From assembly GCA_020634795.1 (NCBI GenBank), contig JACKAZ010000004.1:180001-244000 (forward strand): DNA of 64,000 nucleotides, given 5' to 3'. A program made the position numbers and the translations under genes. The notes under the pieces are model-generated. The model saw only the letters and a program-made list of their open reading frames with translations. It was not told the DNA's origin and made no database searches. Of this stretch, positions 9,096 through 18,286 are shown one piece after another; within the stretch, counting starts at the first letter, position 1; every line of letters starts with the position of its first letter. The DNA is from Ardenticatenales bacterium. GTDB lineage: Bacteria; Chloroflexota; Anaerolineae; Ardenticatenales; Ardenticatenaceae.

Positions 9096-9468
9096 TTCCT
9101 TCGACTACGCCATCCTGCGGGCGGTGCCGCGCGTGGAACGGGGCGAATTCATCAACGTGGGAGTGATCCTCTTCTGCCGCCCCCGTCGCTTTTTGGCAGC
9201 GCGGACTGCCTTGAACGAACAACGCCTCGCGGCGCTGGGCGCGGCCTGCGACATCGAACTGCTGCGCCAACACCTTGCCCTCATCCCGCGCATCGCCGCC
9301 GGGGAGGGCGATGCGGGACCCATCGCACATCTGCCGCTCGCCGAACGCTTCCATTGGCTCGTCGCGCCGCGCAGCGCCGTGCTCCAACCCTCGCCCGTCC
9401 ACACCGGCTTGCTACTGCGCGAACCACAGCAGCATTTGGACGAGTTGTTTCAGAAAATGGTGCTGTAG
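9082..9468 (+). CDS. DUF3037 family protein
   Basis: The product is 128 aa. It opens with the family signature, FDYAILRAVPRVERGEFINVG, followed by VILFCR. These proteins are soluble, of unknown function, and typically encoded beside HipA-like kinases, which suggests a partner or substrate role. The start at 9082 is chosen because AGGAGG lies 6 nt upstream, inside the end of the kinase gene, and the domain begins immediately. The 14-nt overlap implies coupled translation. The gene ends the three-gene unit; about 500 bases of non-coding sequence follow. Confidence 0.85.
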   Translation: MHAVDSFDYAILRAVPRVERGEFINVGVILFCRPRRFLAARTALNEQRLAALGAACDIELLRQHLALIPRIAAGEGDAGPIAHLPLAERFHWLVAPRSAVLQPSPVHTGLLLREPQQHLDELFQKMVL

Positions 9469-9976
9469 CGGGTAGATATACCGATCGCGCCATAAACTAT
9501 CATTCATAGGCTCATGCGATCGGGACAATAGGAGCCAGGGGAGCTAAAGGAACTTAGGGGGCTGGGGCTGTCAAGGGGCTGATCCATGCTTTTCATTGTG
9601 GCAACAACATAACTCTCAACGTTGGAATCGACTCCTAATAGAACGGGAGAAACGCTTGTATGTGGCCTTGTGGTTGCCATGACCTTGCCAAATTTCCGAT
9701 TTCCGATTCACGATTCGCGATAGACCCCCAACTCGAATGAAACAGAGCCACATATTACATCATGCCGAGCAGCCGTATATGAGAGGTCGGATGCGCGTCT
9801 GCCGAAGCGGGAGGATGGAAAGCTGCGCGGCCATTCATGATTAGAAATAGAGAGCTTGATGTGCAACGAAGGACGATCTGACCCGCTTCACAGTACACTC
9901 TTAGCCTTGCCAAACATCGCTTTAGAGCTTGCGCCTTGCTGCAGACCCAACATGAAACACCCCGCTCCAATATCAG
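9469..9976. other. Intergenic region upstream of the sigma-factor gene
   Basis: There is no convincing gene in these 508 bases. A heptamer run (TTTCCGA, TTTCCGA, TTCACGA, TTCGCGA) fills 9693-9720 exactly, and 9530-9570 has degenerate GGGGAGCT-type units. The stretch 9830-9976 is AT-richer and should hold the sigma gene's promoter, but I could not place -35/-10 boxes. Confidence 0.6.
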
Positions 9977-10747
9977 ATGGATAGCCTCGATCCCGACTGG
10001 CACGCCGAATGTGAAGCGATCGTCAGATCGCTCCTGGCGCGACATGGCTGGCAACTGATCGAGCATGAGGCGTTCGTGGCTCGTCTATCGGAGGTGTATG
10101 CCAGAGGCGTGGCCAGCAGCCCGCAACGTGCGGCGATCCATCTCTACACGTTGACACTCTATGCGGCATGTTCGGGCAAGGAGGGGGCGCAACGGCAGGA
10201 GATCGCCTACCAAGAGTTATTCGACTATCTCCGCCGCTCGGCGCTCCACCGCTACGGCGATCTGGCCGACGATGCGTCGCAGCTGGCAATTGAGCGCATC
10301 TTCACCCACTTTGGCCGTTGCCGCCAACCGGGCGCGTTTTTGGCATGGGCCTTTCAGCAGTTGCGGGACGCGGTCCGCACCCTGCGTCGCCACGAGGAGC
10401 GGCTGCCCACGGTTCCGCTGGATGGCCCGCGCAACGACGATCGCCTCTCCTTGCTCATGCGCCTCCCTGCCCCGTCCCAAATCAATCCTGATGAGCAGCT
10501 TGCCCAACGCGAGCTGGACGCTCGCTTGCGGGCGATGGTGAGCGCCTTTCTGCGACGACATCCACGGGCCGAGCAGCAGCTAACCGCCTTCTTGCTCAAG
10601 CATCTGTGGGGGATGGATGACGTTGCCATCGGCCTGCGCTTAGACAAAAAGGTGGAAAGCGTGCATGTCCTACGCTCACGTGCGAAGAAGAAACTCCAAC
10701 AGGATGAAGGCTGGATCGCACTTGCCCAAGAATTGGGTATTCACTAA
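9977..10747 (+). CDS. Sigma-70 family RNA polymerase sigma factor (ECF-like)
   Basis: The product is 256 aa. Residues of about 75-145 fit sigma region 2: YQELFDYLRRSALHRYG, an acidic DLADDASQLAIERIF segment and the FLAWAFQQLRDAVRTLRR helix. Residues of about 180-245 fit region 4, a helix-turn-helix ending VESVHVLRSRAKKKLQQ. A novel N-terminal 70-residue helical extension precedes region 2. It should direct RNA polymerase to a specific promoter set. The next gene encodes a zinc-finger protein that may be its anti-sigma factor, and a TPR-CHAT protease follows convergently. No clear Shine-Dalgarno precedes the chosen ATG, so the start is moderately certain. Confidence 0.8.
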   Translation: MDSLDPDWHAECEAIVRSLLARHGWQLIEHEAFVARLSEVYARGVASSPQRAAIHLYTLTLYAACSGKEGAQRQEIAYQELFDYLRRSALHRYGDLADDASQLAIERIFTHFGRCRQPGAFLAWAFQQLRDAVRTLRRHEERLPTVPLDGPRNDDRLSLLMRLPAPSQINPDEQLAQRELDARLRAMVSAFLRRHPRAEQQLTAFLLKHLWGMDDVAIGLRLDKKVESVHVLRSRAKKKLQQDEGWIALAQELGIH

Positions 10748-10797
10748 CTGCAAGATTGAGCGGGCTATTCCGCCTTTAGATGCTGAAGGGTTCAATC

Positions 10798-11481
10798 ATG
10801 GAAGACGCTACCCCCATTATCGATGATGGCGAGGCAAAGGATGTTGACCACACCACCAACCGCGAGCTACTGGCGAGCTATCTCTCGGCCAGCGCCCGTG
10901 GGCTAAATGCGGATCAGCTCTACCCTGACGTAGTGGCCCACTTGGCGCGGTGCGACCGCTGTCGCACGGAGCGAGAGAGCTTAATGGCACTGCTCTTGCC
11001 CGTCTATGACGATGAGCTGCCGCCCGCCTCTGGTTCTGCCCGCGCCGACCTCGCTTTTCTCCGTTCGCCAGCGCCCCAGCCCGCACGCGACGATTTCTGG
11101 TGGATCAATTCTGCGGGGCAGCTCTTGATTCAATTTTCGCAGAGGCTGCTGGACGCTACCCGTCTGCCGACGCAGTTTGTGGGAGCATTGCGCGGCCACC
11201 TTTCTCACCGATTCGAGCTGCCCGCAGGGGCGGAACGAGAGATCGCATTCAGCATGGCGATTTATGCCACATCAGAGGAGCTATCGCAGCTACATATCAC
11301 CATTGATGATCCACGCTGTGATCCGCTAGACTTGGCTGGCTATTCCGTCACGTTGTCGATTGGCGAGCGGCGGTGGAGCGCGGTCAGCGATGGGAGTGGT
11401 CATCTTGCCTTTGCGGATCTGCCGACGGCGCAGCTTGCGGCGATGCGGATCGAAGTCCAGCAAAGGGCCGCCGACTCTTAG
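10798..11481 (+). CDS. Putative soluble zinc-finger anti-sigma factor
   Basis: The product is 227 aa. The N-terminal part carries a zinc anti-sigma-type motif, HLARCDRCRTER, within a helical segment (residues 20-65). No transmembrane helix is present, unlike most anti-sigma factors, so it would act in the cytoplasm. The C-terminal 110 residues form a beta sandwich resembling carboxypeptidase-regulatory or Ig-like domains, with GYSVTLSIGERRWSAVSDG and a final GHLAFADLP turn. The start at 10798 has AAGGG 7 nt upstream, better than the ATG at 10780. It lies 50 nt after the sigma gene. That it inhibits this sigma factor is inferred from order and the HxxxCxxC motif. Confidence 0.65.
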   Translation: MEDATPIIDDGEAKDVDHTTNRELLASYLSASARGLNADQLYPDVVAHLARCDRCRTERESLMALLLPVYDDELPPASGSARADLAFLRSPAPQPARDDFWWINSAGQLLIQFSQRLLDATRLPTQFVGALRGHLSHRFELPAGAEREIAFSMAIYATSEELSQLHITIDDPRCDPLDLAGYSVTLSIGERRWSAVSDGSGHLAFADLPTAQLAAMRIEVQQRAADS

Positions 11482-11669
11482 GAGCCGTCAAGAAGCGCGG
11501 ATCGGTTTGCCGTGTTATTCCAACGGCCATGCCATGGTTGCCATGCTCGAAGCCCTATGCTCTAGTTTCATCCTTCGTGGTGTGCAACCGCGTATCACGA
11601 CTCTATTTCACGCCGCAAATCGCGCCTGCGCAAAAAATCGGCCCGCAAATTTCTGATAACTCCGCGCCG

Positions 11670-14318
11670 CTATCTGCCCCGACCCACAACGGTGAAAAGC
11701 GCCCAATGTTCGGGCGCCGCGAACAGCAACGCATCGAAGTCATCGATGTCGAGCGGCGGGAACTGTTCCATGTACACTGGTGTCTCTTGTTGCCAGCGCA
11801 CCCACTGAGCGTGTAGCTCGTGCCCCGTCATGGTGCGTAACGCAATTTGCGCCGCTTGCAGGGCGGGCGCGGGCGGCTGGCCGTCACGAAGCGCCTCGTA
11901 AAAACGCTCCATCAGCAGCAGCGCGACAAGATCGGCGGCTTCCCACATGCTACAGACAACGGTGGGGCAGCCCGCATAGAGAAAGGCGCGCGGCAGCCCC
12001 ATCAACTCATCCCCAGCGGCGACGTGATTCAGCCCGCTGGTGCAGGCGCTGAGCGACACCAGATCGACGGACAGATCGAGCCGCATCAATTCTAAGGCGG
12101 TGGGTCGTTCTGAGGGCGCGAACCACAGCTCGGAATCCAGCGGTCGGTGGGGATGGAAACGCGCGTGCCCGCTAAAGTGCAGCCAGCGGGCCGCGTGGGC
12201 CGCGCCCTTGGCCAAGTGAACCAGCTTTGGGCGCTCGCCGACCGACGCTTGGCCCCCCACCATCTGCGCCAATCGCACGGCTTCCAGCTCGGCGTAGCGC
12301 AATTTCTCATCCCCCGAGCCGTTGTAGCCCAACGCCAAGAGCGCGTCTACGTTGGCAGCGGGGCGGGAGCGGTTCGGGCGGAGTAGCAGGGTGGCACTGG
12401 GTGACAGGGCGATCGCGGGGCCATCTTCCTCTAACAGGTAGCGACCGTTCGGCGCTTTAAGGGCCATCCACGGGACATGGTGGAGCGGGCCATGCGGCAC
12501 GATGTAGAGCATGTCGCAGGCCGCGATTTCCGCGTGCACGGGGGCAAGCAATTCTTGATAGAGATAAGCAAGCTGACGGGGCCGGAGCAGCCGCCGCACC
12601 ACATGTTGTCCCAGATCGGTGGGCTGAAGGCGATTGGGATCGAGCGGCAGGGGGTGCAACTGGACGCCATGGCGCGTGATGGCAAAGAGCAAGAGAGTCG
12701 GCGGCTGCAGAAGAAAATCTCGCAAAAAATGACTGGCATCAGGCAGTTGATTGATGAAGCTTTCGCCCCGTGGAATGAGGCCAGTCGTAAAGTACTCAAG
12801 CAGCAACGTGCCTTCTGGCAAAGCGGCCTGCACCTCGTCAAGCGTAAGGGTCGGCTGACCGACCGAGGTGTAGAGGTGCGGTTCCTTGCGGCGAAGTTGA
12901 TCCAAGAAGGCTTGAGAGCGTGCCCGCTCGACATAATCGAAGGCCATCGCCATCTCATCCTGCTCGACGCAGAGGCGGACCATCGCCTCGAAGAGCTGTT
13001 GGGTGCTGTCGATCAGCCCCAACTTGGCCCGTTCGCTCTCTGAATCGCCGCGCAACCCTTCAACGAGCTGTATCGCCTGCTTAAAGTCGGCACGGGCCGC
13101 CGCCACGTCGCCCTGTCGCTGCAAAAGATCGCCGCGCCGATAGCCAATGATGCTTTGCCAGTGGGGGCGATCCAACTGCTCGGCCAGTGTCAGCGCTTGG
13201 TCGTAAGCGGCAAGGGCTTCGCGGTCGCGCCGCTGCGTATGGAAGAGGAAGCCCAGATACCACAAGGTGTCGCTTTCGATTCGAGCATCGCCCGTTTTCT
13301 TGGATTGGGCGATGGAGAGCGCACGCTTGTAAAATGCTTCGCTGGTATCGAACTTGCCCGTCAAATGGTGAAGCAGCCCCTGTGCCCAATAGACGTTTCG
13401 CGCAAGGGCGTTCAGATTCAACTGATCGGCTAACGCCGACGCCGATTGCAAGTGCGAAGCCGCTTCTTGCCAGCGCCCAAGTTGCAACAGTGCCTTACCA
13501 CAGCCGAGATGAGCGTAGAGTTGTAACGGGCCGTCGGACAACTTCTGGTAGAGTGTCAGGGCCATTGTTGCCCGATCCAACGCCTCACGAAAATAGTGCA
13601 GGTCCATGTACACGATGGATTGGTTGATGAGGGCAACACCCTGATACATCTGGTCATTCGTGGCAAGCGCGGCTGCATGGAGTTGCGTGAGCCATGTTAG
13701 CGCCCCGTCATGATGCGTCTTGTACATGGCAACCATCGCCAAGCCGTTGAGTGTGCGGAGCTTTGTATAGCTCTCTAGGTTGTCACTTGCGTGAAGCCTT
13801 TCAAAGATGAGGTTGGCCTCATCCTGCTGTGCATTGTGCAACAACACGTATGCTTGATACAGGTCGAGGCGTTGAGCGTGGGCGTGTTGATGGGGCGTTG
13901 CTTGGCGAAGACGATTGACGAGCCTCTGAATGGCCTGCCAGTCTTGCTTCTGGTAGAGCAAGTAATAAAGACGCTCTAACTGGTGAAAGGTGGCCGATTC
14001 ATCCCACTGCCGAACGTTTCCCTGATCCGTTGCAGTCGGCAGAAAGAGGCGGAGTGCCCGTCGCTGTAACGTCAGCTCTTCGTCTGGTGAGGCGCGGAGT
14101 TGGGTCAAAATCGTTTGGCGCAGATCGGGGCGCAACTGCCACGCATGAGGCGTTGCGGGGACAGGGAGGACGAGGTCGCTTGCTAGAAAACGCTTTGCTG
14201 TCGCCTCGTCGCAGCCTGAAAGCTGCCGTAACAGCGGCATATCGAAGTGGCGCACGATGGCGCAGAGGGGAAGCCAGTCGGTATTCAACCACTCAACCAA
14301 CTCTGACGATCTCGCCAT
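11670..14318 (-). CDS. TPR-CHAT caspase-like protease
   Basis: The product is 882 aa. Residues of about 1-90 are a winged-helix-like or unassigned region, 100-470 are tandem tetratricopeptide repeats (for example GQGLLHHLTGKFDTSEAFYKR-like units), and 500-882 are a CHAT peptidase domain. The catalytic dyad is intact: His718 in LHFSGHARF and Cys759 in SLSACTSG, 41 residues apart as in active members. CHAT proteases are cysteine endopeptidases of the caspase clan, usually cytoplasmic and activated through their TPR part. The start at 14318 has GGAG with a 10-nt spacer; an ATG 8 codons earlier lacks one. It converges on the sigma/anti-sigma pair and diverges from the zincin gene 83 nt away. Confidence 0.9.
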   Translation of the reverse strand: MARSSELVEWLNTDWLPLCAIVRHFDMPLLRQLSGCDEATAKRFLASDLVLPVPATPHAWQLRPDLRQTILTQLRASPDEELTLQRRALRLFLPTATDQGNVRQWDESATFHQLERLYYLLYQKQDWQAIQRLVNRLRQATPHQHAHAQRLDLYQAYVLLHNAQQDEANLIFERLHASDNLESYTKLRTLNGLAMVAMYKTHHDGALTWLTQLHAAALATNDQMYQGVALINQSIVYMDLHYFREALDRATMALTLYQKLSDGPLQLYAHLGCGKALLQLGRWQEAASHLQSASALADQLNLNALARNVYWAQGLLHHLTGKFDTSEAFYKRALSIAQSKKTGDARIESDTLWYLGFLFHTQRRDREALAAYDQALTLAEQLDRPHWQSIIGYRRGDLLQRQGDVAAARADFKQAIQLVEGLRGDSESERAKLGLIDSTQQLFEAMVRLCVEQDEMAMAFDYVERARSQAFLDQLRRKEPHLYTSVGQPTLTLDEVQAALPEGTLLLEYFTTGLIPRGESFINQLPDASHFLRDFLLQPPTLLLFAITRHGVQLHPLPLDPNRLQPTDLGQHVVRRLLRPRQLAYLYQELLAPVHAEIAACDMLYIVPHGPLHHVPWMALKAPNGRYLLEEDGPAIALSPSATLLLRPNRSRPAANVDALLALGYNGSGDEKLRYAELEAVRLAQMVGGQASVGERPKLVHLAKGAAHAARWLHFSGHARFHPHRPLDSELWFAPSERPTALELMRLDLSVDLVSLSACTSGLNHVAAGDELMGLPRAFLYAGCPTVVCSMWEAADLVALLLMERFYEALRDGQPPAPALQAAQIALRTMTGHELHAQWVRWQQETPVYMEQFPPLDIDDFDALLFAAPEHWALFTVVGRGR

Positions 14319-14401
14319 GCGAATATTTCTCCAAGCGCTCATGCCAATTCGACCGAAAGACCGTTGCCGATTATATCACCATCTAATAGGGAGATTATGC
14401 C

Positions 14402-16354
14402 ATGCCTAACAAAGTTATGCGTACACTTGGATACTTGACCTTTGACGCTGACGGACGCACTTTGACGCGGGTCGCGTCGCTCACTGAACTAGAAGAAGGG
14501 CATGACGCGGGGCAGCGGCCGGGCGCCCCCATGCAAACACGGCCCGAAAATCCAGCCAAGTGGTTCGATCCACAGTTCGCCGATCGGTTTTTTCGATACT
14601 ACAAGGTCGAGTTGCCACCCGATACGCCGCCCAAGGAGGCGCAACGCTTCTCACAGGGGGGCACGCTTCTGCTCTTCAACATCATTGTTGCGTTGGAATG
14701 GACACCGTCGGAGAATGACCAAGCGCGGCTCGAAATCGCTGTTCGACGGGCTTCCAATTTCCTTTACGACATCTCCGAAGGATATATGGCGTTTGGCCAA
14801 GTGGTGATCGGTGGGCCAAGCATCATGGCCCATGCTGACATCCAAATCTTTTCCTCTAACGTTCTGTATCCGCGTGCAGGTTTGAAAAAGGTGGGGTCAG
14901 AAAACAACCTGCGGGTCTTGCCCGTGCGGCTGGGGCGGCGCTTCTTTCACCGCCGTTTGGGTCGCTCCATCGACTGGGAATGGCCCGAAGGCTACCGTCT
15001 GCTCATCCATGAATGGGCGCACTACGCGCTGGGTCTGACGGATAGATATCTGCAGAAGCGTGGTGAGGGTCGAAATGCCGTGGTTATCCCCATGGTGGAT
15101 CCCGATGATCCTTCTATCATGGCCCACCTTCTGGGCCATACGTTGCAAGGTGAGGAGAGCTTTCTTGAAACGCTTCTCGACGAGATCAAAGCGGGTCGAA
15201 GAGTTGGTCCGGGCGAGTTGCCCTTCAACCTCCCCCAAGTCCATTTTTTGCCGCCATCCTCCCACCCATCGGCGCGATGTCGCATCGTGCCACCCGCCGA
15301 TCTTCCCGCAGAGCGGTATGGGGCGGCTGAACTCTATCTGCTCAAGCAGGATTCGACAACGCCCGATGCCGCGACTGGCCTTGTGGCTTGGGGTACACTC
15401 GATAGCCTAATCGTCGAGGGTGGGGCGCGTGAGAGGGGAGACGACGTTCGCATCGAGATTCCCGACGTGGCTGAGGCTGACACCCTTCTCCTTGTCCACC
15501 GACAAGCTGGCGGCCACGTGCAAATCTGGTCGGCCGCCAGCCACCGGTTGAACGGGCAACGGCTGGTCGAGCAGTGGGAGAGCGCGACGCCCAATGCCAT
15601 TCCACATCTTGCGGCCGTGCCGCTCAGAGAGCCACGTCACGCTGGCGAAGTGTACCACGATGACGAAGATTATGCCTATAGGGTAGTGGTCGATGGTAAG
15701 AGGCCAGAAGGGGCAACGCTCTGGTTATTTGAGCGTGGCAAGCATCGCGCCCACGATGTAACCAAGCAGCCCTCAGGCGAGCTGACCATCTTGGATGGGC
15801 ATATTGTAGTGATCTGGCCGGATAAAAAGTATTGGATCACACCATTTTCACAAGGCGGAGTTGGGCCAGGCGATAACGGCGCCAACGGCGCACCGCCCAC
15901 CACGGCAGGCTCCTCGGATGGCATGGCGACGATCTTCTTTGCATCGTGCAAAGGGGCGGTAACGGTGCAAACGCGCTCCGCCGTCGGCCCGCTGGTCCAG
16001 CTATCTGATCACGAGGCAGCCTATCTTCGCATTCTGACGACCCGCAACCTTGCGCAAGATGGGCAGGGTGACGACCCTATATACACCCTTGCCGCCTCCG
16101 ATCCTTTCCCCACCACAGATGATGTGAACGCTACGTTGGTGCTCTATCACAGATTACGCCATCGAGCTGACGATGGTTCGCAACGTATGACGCCGACCAT
16201 CTGGCGTGATGACGAAGCGATAGCGCCGCACTACGTCGATCCGCACAGCCAATACGTGGCGCTCCGCTTGACCGAGGCAACGGCCCCCGCCTTATTCAGC
16301 GTTGGTGGCCCGCGCGTGGAATCGTATCAGCTCAGATGGGGGGGACACGAGTAG
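14402..16354 (+). CDS. Predicted zinc metalloprotease with a CLCA-type motif
   Basis: The product is 650 aa. The motif HEWAHYALGLTDRY at residues 203-216 provides His203, Glu204, His207 and Asp214 with the HExxHxxxGxxDxY pattern known from the zincin domain of CLCA proteins. The N-terminal 200 residues include beta strands leading to the active site. Residues of about 300-650 look like several beta-sandwich domains of unknown role. I see no signal peptide and no membrane segment, so a cytoplasmic location or non-classical export is possible. AGGGAG lies 8 nt before the ATG. Only 83 nt separate it from the divergent TPR-CHAT gene, so the two may share regulation. Protease activity is inferred from the motif. 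Confidence 0.7.
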   Translation: MPNKVMRTLGYLTFDADGRTLTRVASLTELEEGHDAGQRPGAPMQTRPENPAKWFDPQFADRFFRYYKVELPPDTPPKEAQRFSQGGTLLLFNIIVALEWTPSENDQARLEIAVRRASNFLYDISEGYMAFGQVVIGGPSIMAHADIQIFSSNVLYPRAGLKKVGSENNLRVLPVRLGRRFFHRRLGRSIDWEWPEGYRLLIHEWAHYALGLTDRYLQKRGEGRNAVVIPMVDPDDPSIMAHLLGHTLQGEESFLETLLDEIKAGRRVGPGELPFNLPQVHFLPPSSHPSARCRIVPPADLPAERYGAAELYLLKQDSTTPDAATGLVAWGTLDSLIVEGGARERGDDVRIEIPDVAEADTLLLVHRQAGGHVQIWSAASHRLNGQRLVEQWESATPNAIPHLAAVPLREPRHAGEVYHDDEDYAYRVVVDGKRPEGATLWLFERGKHRAHDVTKQPSGELTILDGHIVVIWPDKKYWITPFSQGGVGPGDNGANGAPPTTAGSSDGMATIFFASCKGAVTVQTRSAVGPLVQLSDHEAAYLRILTTRNLAQDGQGDDPIYTLAASDPFPTTDDVNATLVLYHRLRHRADDGSQRMTPTIWRDDEAIAPHYVDPHSQYVALRLTEATAPALFSVGGPRVESYQLRWGGHE

Positions 16355-16717
16355 CGCCCTGTCGACGACGATGGGGTGGTAAGGAGCTGTTCAAGCCATG
16401 TAGCTTCTAGGCGACAGATGTCAGAGCGCTGTCTTTCGTTCGAGTTGGTGGTCCTATCGCGAATCCCGAATCAGAGAGAAGGCAACGCCATTGCGCTTCG
16501 CGCGCTCTGTCCGTGACAGCCCACAGATCGCCCGTTATAACCTATTGGCTCCTTCAGCCCCTTTAGCTCCCCGCCCTGCCGCTGCTGATTCTACAAGTGC
16601 AAGAAATTGTGGGTCGCCGTGCCTTTAGAGTGTGAAGGATGGGATAAGCGGCTTGGCAATGACTTCCATCGTCCTGTCAGCCATCCATCTTGTATACTTT
16701 CACTAAAGGAGTTTACG
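16355..16717. other. Intergenic region before the second beta-helix protein
   Basis: I see no gene in these 363 bases. Positions 16549-16580 carry imperfect 9-base units (GGCTCCTTC, AGCCCCTTT, AGCTCCCC), another short tandem repeat run. The downstream gene's promoter should lie near 16640-16700, which contains TTGTATACTTT at 16689-16699 as a possible extended -10 element. Confidence 0.5.
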
Positions 16718-18211
16718 ATGGTTACGAAAACAGTCAGACGGATGATGACCCTCACCTTGATCCTCTTGCTTGCCACGGTCGTGCTGGTAAACAAGGAGGT
16801 GGCCGCCGAAAGCCCAACCGTGGATTGCGACGCGCAACCGTGGGTTGTTGGCGACGAAACGGCGTTGAACGAGGCCATTGCCTGCTACAACGCAAAAACC
16901 ATGGCGGGGAGCTACGTGATCGACCTTGTGACCGACGTGGCGCTCACCATGTCCACCACACCGATCAACAACCCAGCGCCGGATATCACATTGACGATCA
17001 ACGGCGGCGATCACATGGTGGATGGGCAAGGGATTAACGGGGTGCAACCCCTCAGGATCGAGAGCGATACGACGGTTACGATTAGCCACATAACCATCAC
17101 GGGGGGCAATGTCATTGCGGATAATGGCGGCGCTATCTTCAATGATGGGACACTCAACCTCCAAAGTAGCACGATAAGCGGCAATTCAGTGACCGGGGAA
17201 GGAGGGGGCATTTTCACTTTCGGCAGCCTGAACGTGGAAAACAGCCTCATTAGCGACAATCTGGCGGGCAATGTCGGCGGAGGAATTTCCTCGCGAGGCG
17301 TGACTACGATAACGGACAGTACCATTAGCGGTAACGTGGCTGACAGCGTTGGTGGGGTCCTTGGTAGCGCGACGATAACCAATAGCATCATCAGCAATAA
17401 CTCGGCTGTAGATGGCTCTGGGGGTGGTCTTGCCGGTTCGGGGTTGACGATAGTAGATAGTAGGATCAGTGGCAATTCGGCTAGCGAGGGGGGTGGGGGA
17501 TTCTATTTCATCAGTTTTGACGTGGGAATAACGATACGTAATAGCCTAATCAGTGAGAATACCGCTAATCTTGGGGGCGGTATCTATATCGAATACTTCT
17601 TGCCCGAATCGGGCGCTAAGAAGCCGCAGGTGGTTGTGATAGTGGAGAATAGCACCATCAGTGGTAATACAGCCACTATCGGAGGCGGGATTCATTCTAG
17701 CGGGAATATTGCGGTAGAAAGTAGTACGCTCAGCAATAACTCAGCAGACTCCGCGGGCGGTATTTACTTACTATCACAGATGACCTTACAAAACAGCATA
17801 GTTGCAAACAGTGTTTCGGGGGGTGACTGCGTAGTTGATGGAGGCAGCTTCATTGATGAGGGCCATAACTTGATCGAGGATGGGAGTTGCATCACCGCCG
17901 CGTCGTCGATCGCTGGCGATCCGGTGCTCGGCCCGCTCGCGGACAACGGCGGCCCCACGCACACTCATGCCCTGCTTGATGGTAGCCCCGCGCACAATGC
18001 CGGAGAGACCGATCTCACCGCAGACCAACGGGGCTTGGCGCGACCACAGGGCAGTGCCGACGACATGGGCGCCTACGAATACGGTGAGGTCACAGCGCTC
18101 ACACTCGGCGCCATCAGCAGCGTGCCGTCGCATGGTGAATCATGGTGGCTCCTCGCTGCGGCGTTGGGCGTGTTCGCCAGTATGGCATGGCGGCGTCAAG
18201 TACGCAGATAG
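16718..18211 (+). CDS. Choice-of-anchor-Q beta-helix surface protein
   Basis: The product is 497 aa. It has a signal peptide (MVTKTVRRMM followed by a LILLLATVVLV core), then a right-handed beta-helix from about 80 to 400 with recurring STISGN and SLISDN turns every 20-25 residues. The choice-of-anchor-Q module follows, with the landmarks LGPLADNGGPTHTHALLDGS and MGAYEYG. A C-terminal hydrophobic helix ends in WRRQVRR and anchors the protein. AAAGGAG lies 6 nt before the ATG at 16718, fixing the start; the longer upstream frame is not signal-like. A surface role in adhesion or glycan binding is inferred from the fold. It is a smaller analogue of the CSLREA protein at 3.4-7.6 kb. Confidence 0.85.
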   Translation: MVTKTVRRMMTLTLILLLATVVLVNKEVAAESPTVDCDAQPWVVGDETALNEAIACYNAKTMAGSYVIDLVTDVALTMSTTPINNPAPDITLTINGGDHMVDGQGINGVQPLRIESDTTVTISHITITGGNVIADNGGAIFNDGTLNLQSSTISGNSVTGEGGGIFTFGSLNVENSLISDNLAGNVGGGISSRGVTTITDSTISGNVADSVGGVLGSATITNSIISNNSAVDGSGGGLAGSGLTIVDSRISGNSASEGGGGFYFISFDVGITIRNSLISENTANLGGGIYIEYFLPESGAKKPQVVVIVENSTISGNTATIGGGIHSSGNIAVESSTLSNNSADSAGGIYLLSQMTLQNSIVANSVSGGDCVVDGGSFIDEGHNLIEDGSCITAASSIAGDPVLGPLADNGGPTHTHALLDGSPAHNAGETDLTADQRGLARPQGSADDMGAYEYGEVTALTLGAISSVPSHGESWWLLAAALGVFASMAWRRQVRR

Positions 18212-18226
18212 CGCTCGAAAACAAAA

Positions 18227-18253
18227 GCCCCGTGCCGACGGAGGGTGCGGGGC
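18227..18253 (+). terminator. Hairpin after the beta-helix gene
   Basis: GCCCCGTGCC pairs with GGTGCGGGGC (one G-U-type mismatch) around a 7-nt loop, 16 nt after the stop codon. No T tract follows, so it may terminate weakly or only attenuate transcription into the next gene. Confidence 0.5.
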
Positions 18254-18286
18254 AGAGGTGAACAGAGTTCGAAGGAGCATAGACTT

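Noticed and set aside
9755..10066. Minus-strand frame of 103 codons upstream of and overlapping the sigma gene
   Set aside because: No family features, and it overlaps the start of the sigma factor; composition is not protein-like.
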